DNA of 64,000 bases from Hymenobacter nitidus. Its GTDB lineage: Bacteria > Bacteroidota > Bacteroidia > Cytophagales > Hymenobacteraceae. The translations under genes and the position numbers were made by a program. The notes under the pieces were generated by a model, which was not told the DNA's origin, did not search any database, and was given only the letters and a program-made list of their open reading frames with translations. How positions within the stretch are numbered: the stretch's first letter is position 1; every line of letters starts with the position of its first letter. The DNA lies in assembly GCF_020447315.1 (NCBI RefSeq), contig NZ_JAJADQ010000002.1:186001-250000 (forward strand), written 5' to 3'. Shown piece by piece: positions 59,521 to 64,000 of this stretch.

Positions 59521-62286
59521 ATGCCCATCTGGCTTGTCATTGGCTTTTCGTTCGGCTACCTCGCCCTGCTGTTTGGGGTGGCGTATGCGGCGGAGCGGCG
59601 GGCGGGCTCGGCGCGGCGGAGCCTGGTGAGCAACCCCTACGTGTACGCCCTGAGCATGGCCGTGTACTGCACCGCCTGGACGTACTACGGCTCGGTGGGA
59701 CGGGCGGCGTACTTCGGTCTGGAGTTCGTGGGTATTTACCTGGGGCCTACGCTGATGGCCCCAATGGCGTGGCTGGTGCTGCGCAAAATCATCCGGATCT
59801 GCCGGCAGCAGCGCCTCACCTCCATTGCCGACTTCATTTCGGCCCGCTACGGCAAAAGTGCCTGGCTCGGGGCCCTGGTCACGGTGGTGTGCGTGCTGGG
59901 CGTGGTGCCCTATATTTCGCTGCAGATCAAGGCCATTGCCGCTTCCTTCGACATCCTCACTCAGCCCGCCAACTCGCTGGGCCTGCCCGTGGGAGATGCC
60001 GCGGCGGCGGCCGGCTCGGCCTTCTACACCACCGTGGCCCTGGCGTTTTTCACTATCATCTTCGGGGTGCGCTCCGTGGAAGCCACCGAGCGGCACGAGG
60101 GCATGGTGCTGGCCGTGGCCCTGGAAAGCCTGGTGAAGCTGGTAGCCTTTCTGGCCGCCGGCCTGTTCGTCACCTACGGCCTGTTCGATGGGTTTGCCGA
60201 CATCTTTGCGCGGGCCGCCGCCCTGCCCGAGCTCAGCCGCCTCTTCACCCTGCACGGGGCCGGCACCAGCGGCGCTCAGTGGTTTACGCTGCTCGTGCTG
60301 AGCATGGCCGCCATTCTGCTGCTGCCGCGCCAGTTTCAGGTGGCGGTGGTCGAAAACGTGAACGAGGACCACCTGCGCAAGGCCATGTGGCTGTTTCCGC
60401 TCTACCTGATCATCATCAACCTGTTTGTGCTGCCGCTGGCCTTCGGGGGGCGGCTGCTGGAGGGCACCGGTCGCCTCGATGCCGACACGTTTGTGCTGGC
60501 ACTACCCCTGCAGGCCGGCCACCCCTGGCTGGCCCTGCTCATCTACCTGGGCGGCCTGTCGGCAGCTTCCTCCATGATTATCGTCGAAACCATTGCCCTG
60601 AGCGTGATGATGAGCAACCACCTGCTTATGCCGCTGCTGGTGCGCATGCCGGCGGCCCGCGCCGAGGGGGCCCGCTGGTTTGCCTACCTCAGCCGCGTGG
60701 CCCTGCACAGCCGCCGCCTGGCCGTGGTGCTGGTGCTGCTGCTGGCCTACGGCTACTACGCCGCTGTGGGGCACCTGCTGCCGCTGGTCAACATTGGGCT
60801 GGTGTCGTTTGCGGCGGTGGCGCAGTTTGTGCCGGTGGTGCTGGGCGGCCTCTACTGGAAGGGCGGCACCCGGCAGGGCGCCACGGCCGGTATTCTGGCC
60901 GGCTTTATCCTGTGGTTTTTCACCCTGGTGCTGCCCACCATGGTCGGGCCCGACCTGCTGCCCGATGCCATGCTGAGCCAGGGGCTGCTGGGGCAGAGCT
61001 GGCTGCGGCCGTTTGCCCTCTTTGGCCTCGAAGGGCTCGACTACCTGTCGCACGGGCTGTTCTGGAGCTGGTTTTTCAACGTGGGCCTCTACGTGGGCGT
61101 GTCGCTGCTGCGCCTGCCCACGGCCCTGGAGCAGCACCAGGCCGATGTCTTTGTCGACGTGTTTCGTGCCGGAACCGTGTTTGAAGGGCCGGCTGGCTGG
61201 CAGAGCGCCGCCCCGCTGCCCGACGTGCGGGCCCTGCTGACCGGCTTTCTGGGAAAAAAACGCACCAACCAGGCCCTGCGCTCATTCCAGGAGCGGTTTC
61301 CCGATGCCCACAGCACCGACGACCAGAGCCCGCCCCAGGCTGATCCGCGGCTGCTGGCCTACGCCGAAAAGCTGCTGGCCGGTTCCATCGGTCCGGCGTC
61401 GGCCCGGCTGCTGCTGCGCACCTCGGTGGCCGCCGAAGACATCAGCTTCGACAACGTGGTGGGCATTCTGAAGGAAAGCCAGCAGCTGCTCGAAGCCAAC
61501 CGCCAGCTCCAGAAACAGTCGCGCCAGCTGCAGCGCCTCACCGACCAGCTCCAGCAGGCCTACGACCAGCTCCAGGCCCTGGACCACCAGAAAGACGAGT
61601 TCCTCTACACCGTGACCCACGAGCTGCGCACCCCCCTGACCAGCATCCGGGCCCTGTCCGAAATCCTGACCGATAACCCCGATATTGAGGAAGAGGAGCG
61701 GAGCCATTTTCTGCATACTATCACCAAGGAAGCCGAACGGCTGAGCCGCCTGATTACCCTGGTGCTCGACCTGGAAAAGTACGAATCGGGGCAGGCTACG
61801 CTGGAATGTGCCCCGCTCGACGTGGCCGAGCTCGTCAACGACGCCATCGACGCGGTGGGGCAGCTGGTGCGGGCCAAGCACATTCAGCTCGACGTGGTGG
61901 TGCCGCCCGGCCTGCCTCACCTGCCCGGCGACCGGGACCGGCTGATGCAGGTGCTGGTGAACCTGCTCAGCAACGCCGTCAAGTCGTGCCGGGCCGATGG
62001 GCTGGGGCGCATTGCCGTGGTGGCCGAGGCCAGCAGCGCCAGCCTGCTGCGCCTGAGCGTGCGCGACAACGGCAAGGGCATCGACCCGGCATACCACACC
62101 CTTATTTTCGACAAGTTCTTCCAGGCCAAAAACCAGACGACCCGCAAGCCGGAAGGCTCGGGCCTGGGCTTGGCCATCACCAAAAAGATTGTGGCGCTGC
62201 ACGCGGGCCGCATCTGGGTGGAAAGCCAGCCCGAACAGGGCGCCTGCTTCACCCTGGAGCTGCCCACGGCCCCGGCCACCGTCTGA
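59521..62286 (+). CDS. SSS transporter-histidine kinase fusion (CrbS-like)
   Basis: A 921-residue fusion. Residues about 1-560 are a sodium:solute symporter (SLC5/SSS) domain with some thirteen membrane segments (GYLALLFGVAYAAERR, YALSMAVYCTAWTYYGSVGRAA, ADFISARYGKSA). A linker with a coiled coil (about 645-690, LQKQSRQLQRLTDQLQQAYDQLQ) follows, then a HisKA domain with H700 in YTVTHELRTPLTSI and an HATPase_c domain (LMQVLVNLLSNAVKSCR, DNGKGID, GSGLGLAITKKIV). This plan is that of CrbS, which controls acs and acetate use in Vibrio and Pseudomonas. Here acs is two genes downstream. ATG 59521 is chosen because the longer frame reads the TCAC array. Confidence 0.93.
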   Translation: MPIWLVIGFSFGYLALLFGVAYAAERRAGSARRSLVSNPYVYALSMAVYCTAWTYYGSVGRAAYFGLEFVGIYLGPTLMAPMAWLVLRKIIRICRQQRLTSIADFISARYGKSAWLGALVTVVCVLGVVPYISLQIKAIAASFDILTQPANSLGLPVGDAAAAAGSAFYTTVALAFFTIIFGVRSVEATERHEGMVLAVALESLVKLVAFLAAGLFVTYGLFDGFADIFARAAALPELSRLFTLHGAGTSGAQWFTLLVLSMAAILLLPRQFQVAVVENVNEDHLRKAMWLFPLYLIIINLFVLPLAFGGRLLEGTGRLDADTFVLALPLQAGHPWLALLIYLGGLSAASSMIIVETIALSVMMSNHLLMPLLVRMPAARAEGARWFAYLSRVALHSRRLAVVLVLLLAYGYYAAVGHLLPLVNIGLVSFAAVAQFVPVVLGGLYWKGGTRQGATAGILAGFILWFFTLVLPTMVGPDLLPDAMLSQGLLGQSWLRPFALFGLEGLDYLSHGLFWSWFFNVGLYVGVSLLRLPTALEQHQADVFVDVFRAGTVFEGPAGWQSAAPLPDVRALLTGFLGKKRTNQALRSFQERFPDAHSTDDQSPPQADPRLLAYAEKLLAGSIGPASARLLLRTSVAAEDISFDNVVGILKESQQLLEANRQLQKQSRQLQRLTDQLQQAYDQLQALDHQKDEFLYTVTHELRTPLTSIRALSEILTDNPDIEEEERSHFLHTITKEAERLSRLITLVLDLEKYESGQATLECAPLDVAELVNDAIDAVGQLVRAKHIQLDVVVPPGLPHLPGDRDRLMQVLVNLLSNAVKSCRADGLGRIAVVAEASSASLLRLSVRDNGKGIDPAYHTLIFDKFFQAKNQTTRKPEGSGLGLAITKKIVALHAGRIWVESQPEQGACFTLELPTAPATV

Positions 62287-62335
62287 GCCGCCCGTTTTGA
62301 GCCCCGTTTCCCCACCCTTTTTCCGCCGCTGAGTT

Positions 62336-62719
62336 ATGAGCGCCCCCCAGATCCTGATTGTCGATGACGAGCCCAACATCGTCATGTCCCTTGAATTCCT
62401 GATGCGCAAGAGCGGCTATCAGGTGGGTATTGCCCGCAACGGCACCGAGGCCCTGGAGGCCATCGACCACACCGCCTACGACGTGATTCTGCTCGATATT
62501 ATGATGCCCGACGTGGATGGCTACCACGTGTGCCAGCACGTGAAAAGCCGGCCCGATCGGCAGCACACCAAGGTGATTTTCCTCAGTGCCAAAAGCAAGG
62601 AAGCCGACATTCAGCGCGGCTACGACGTGGGCGCCGACCTCTACATTCCCAAGCCTTTCAGTACCCGGCAGCTGATGGAAAAGGTAAAGGCGCTGGTAGC
62701 CGCCCCAGCCTCCGGCTAA
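62336..62719 (+). CDS. Stand-alone receiver (REC) response regulator
   Basis: A 127-residue protein made of a receiver domain alone: D10/D11, phospho-acceptor D54 in ILLDIMMPDVDG, T/S in VIFLSAKSK and K in YIPKPFSTRQL. It has no DNA-binding output domain. It lies 50 nt after the SSS-kinase gene and should be its phosphorylation partner. In Vibrio and Pseudomonas the equivalent CrbR has a LuxR-type output domain, which is missing here. The signal must pass by protein contact or through another regulator. acs follows 75 nt later. Confidence 0.95.
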   Translation: MSAPQILIVDDEPNIVMSLEFLMRKSGYQVGIARNGTEALEAIDHTAYDVILLDIMMPDVDGYHVCQHVKSRPDRQHTKVIFLSAKSKEADIQRGYDVGADLYIPKPFSTRQLMEKVKALVAAPASG

Positions 62720-62793
62720 CTACCGCCTTGCTGCCCCGGCCACTTGGGCCGCTGTTCCGTTTTAACTCTCCACCTCCCTAATTCCCTAGTCTT

Positions 62794-64000
62794 ATGCCCC
62801 TCAGCCATTCCCGCATCCGCACGTTTGAAGAGTACCAGGACGCCTACCAGCGCAGCATCGACAACCCCGAGCAGTTCTGGGCCGACGTGGCCGAGCCCTT
62901 TACCTGGCGCCGCAAGTGGAACACGGTGCTCAAAGCCGACATGGTAAACGGCCACAACGAGTGGTTTGGCGGCGCCAAGCTCAACATCACCGAAAACTGC
63001 CTGGACCGCCACCTGGCCACCCGCGGCAACAAGCTGGCCCTCATCTGGGAGCCCAACGACCCCAAGACCCGCCAGATTCGCTACACCTACCGCGAGCTAC
63101 ACCAGCAGGTGTGCCAGTTTGCCAACGTGCTGCTGAACAACGGCGTGGAAAAAGGCGACCGGGTCTGCCTCTACATGCCCATGATTCCGCAGCTGGCCAT
63201 TGCCGTGCTGGCCTGCGCCCGCATCGGGGCGGTGCACTCGGTTATCTTCGCCGGCTTCAGCAGCACTGCCATTGCCGACCGCGTCAACGATGCCCAGGCC
63301 ACCGTGGTTTTGACCTCCGACGGCCTGAACCGTGGCCCCAAGCAGATTCCGGTGAAGCGCGTGGTGGATGAGGCCCTGGAACACTGCCCCTCGGTGCGCC
63401 GCGTGATTGTAGTCGAGCACCTGGGCTGGCCCGTGCACATGCAGGAAGGCCGCGACGTCTGGTACCACCAGGAAGCCGAAGAGGCCGCCAAAACCTGCCC
63501 GGCCGAGGAAATGGACGCCGAAGACCTGCTCTTTATCCTCTATACCTCGGGCAGCACCGGCAAGCCCAAGGGCGTAGTGCACACCACCGCCGGTTACATG
63601 GTGTGGGCCGACTACACGTTCCGCAACGTGTTTCAGGTCGAGGAAAACGACATTTACTGGTGTACCGCCGACATTGGCTGGGTTACGGGCCACTCGTATC
63701 TGCTCTACGGGCCGCTGCTCAATGGCGCCTCCACGCTCATGTTCGAGGGCGTGCCTACTTACCCCGATGCCGGCCGCTTCTGGGAGGTTATCGACAAGCA
63801 CGGCGTAACCGTGTTCTACACCGCGCCCACTGCCATTCGCAGCCTGATGGCCACGCCCCTGGACAACGTGCTCAGCTACTCGCTCGACTCGCTACGCATC
63901 CTGGGCTCAGTGGGGGAGCCCATCAACGAGGAAGCCTGGTACTGGTACTACACCCACGTGGGCAAGGAGCGCTGCCCCGTCATCGACACGTGGTGGCAGA
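62794..64000 (+). CDS. acs: Acetyl-CoA synthetase (partial, runs off the edge)
   Basis: The first 402 codons of an AMP-forming acetyl-CoA synthetase; the full enzyme is normally about 630-650 residues, so the C-terminal third is beyond the window. It converts acetate, ATP and CoA to acetyl-CoA via acetyl-AMP. Visible features are FWADVAEPFTWRRKWNTVL at the N-terminus, the P-loop-like YTSGSTGKPKGV (about 250-261), WCTADIGWVTGHSYLLYGPL and the DTWWQ adenine-site motif where the sequence ends. It is the last visible gene of the sensor-kinase/REC group. The start is ATG 62794. Confidence 0.95.
   Translation, partial: MPLSHSRIRTFEEYQDAYQRSIDNPEQFWADVAEPFTWRRKWNTVLKADMVNGHNEWFGGAKLNITENCLDRHLATRGNKLALIWEPNDPKTRQIRYTYRELHQQVCQFANVLLNNGVEKGDRVCLYMPMIPQLAIAVLACARIGAVHSVIFAGFSSTAIADRVNDAQATVVLTSDGLNRGPKQIPVKRVVDEALEHCPSVRRVIVVEHLGWPVHMQEGRDVWYHQEAEEAAKTCPAEEMDAEDLLFILYTSGSTGKPKGVVHTTAGYMVWADYTFRNVFQVEENDIYWCTADIGWVTGHSYLLYGPLLNGASTLMFEGVPTYPDAGRFWEVIDKHGVTVFYTAPTAIRSLMATPLDNVLSYSLDSLRILGSVGEPINEEAWYWYYTHVGKERCPVIDTWWQ

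Overview
The window looks like chromosomal DNA from a GC-rich member of the Bacteroidetes, most likely Hymenobacter or a close relative. The evidence is a PorX regulator of the type IX secretion system, a fused lpxC-fabZ gene, a PF14905-type outer-membrane barrel, DUF2851 and DUF4197 proteins, and repeated TAnnTTTG promoter boxes of the Bacteroidetes type. Nearly all of it is ordinary housekeeping and envelope gene content. I see no rRNA, tRNA, prophage, CRISPR array or intact insertion sequence. The last gene (acs) runs off the right edge.

Layout. 0-5.6 kb: marC-type membrane protein, SerC-like aminotransferase, a small unknown, aroQ, xerD and a DUF6044-like membrane protein. 5.6-15.3 kb: ftsK then lolA-like, DUF2851 protein, a polytopic membrane protein, NeuD-like acyltransferase, trhO, a nucleoside phosphorylase and a small unknown. 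15.4-19.4 kb: LuxC-type acyl-CoA reductase divergent from a dicluster ferredoxin, then a PP-loop sugar amidotransferase preceded by a nitrilase. 19.6-29.2 kb: valS, a lipoprotein with three beta-prism-like motifs, an E2 acyltransferase, cinA, two tandem DUF4197 genes and a very acidic protein. 29.5-34.9 kb: a leftward lipid A run of HD hydrolase, lpxD, lpxC-fabZ, lpxA and an ABC ATPase. 35.3-42.9 kb: porX, a broken lipoprotein gene, HAD phosphatase, an erythromycin-esterase-like protein, and a LytS-type degenerate kinase + intact kinase + LytTR regulator set. 43-47.6 kb: outer-membrane barrel receptor under a MarR regulator with two palindromic operators, and a class C beta-lactamase-fold lipoprotein. 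47.7-55.8 kb: tsaE, ald, a small membrane protein, a double GNAT protein, a flavoprotein, an SPFH protein overlapping a NAD-kinase-like protein, an M28 peptidase and a zinc-ribbon/HTH protein. 55.9-64 kb: porin, MHS-family transporter, a two-helix small protein, an SSS-transporter/histidine-kinase fusion, a REC-only response regulator and acs. This last group looks like an acetate or organic-acid uptake and sensing cluster.

The most unusual signal is not a gene. At least seven intergenic regions are bounded by short arrays with an exact or near-exact period of 7 or 8 nt, and the array on one side is the inverted counterpart of the array on the other. The word differs from locus to locus but the architecture is the same, and several arrays end at a start codon. 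Separately, three families of larger inverted repeats are dispersed between genes. Other points of interest are the pseudokinase/kinase pair, the nitrilase + PP-loop amidotransferase pair (possibly an ammonia donor and acceptor), the SPFH/NADK-like pair, the double MarR operator, and a transposase-derived DNA-binding protein with its own AT-rich palindrome.
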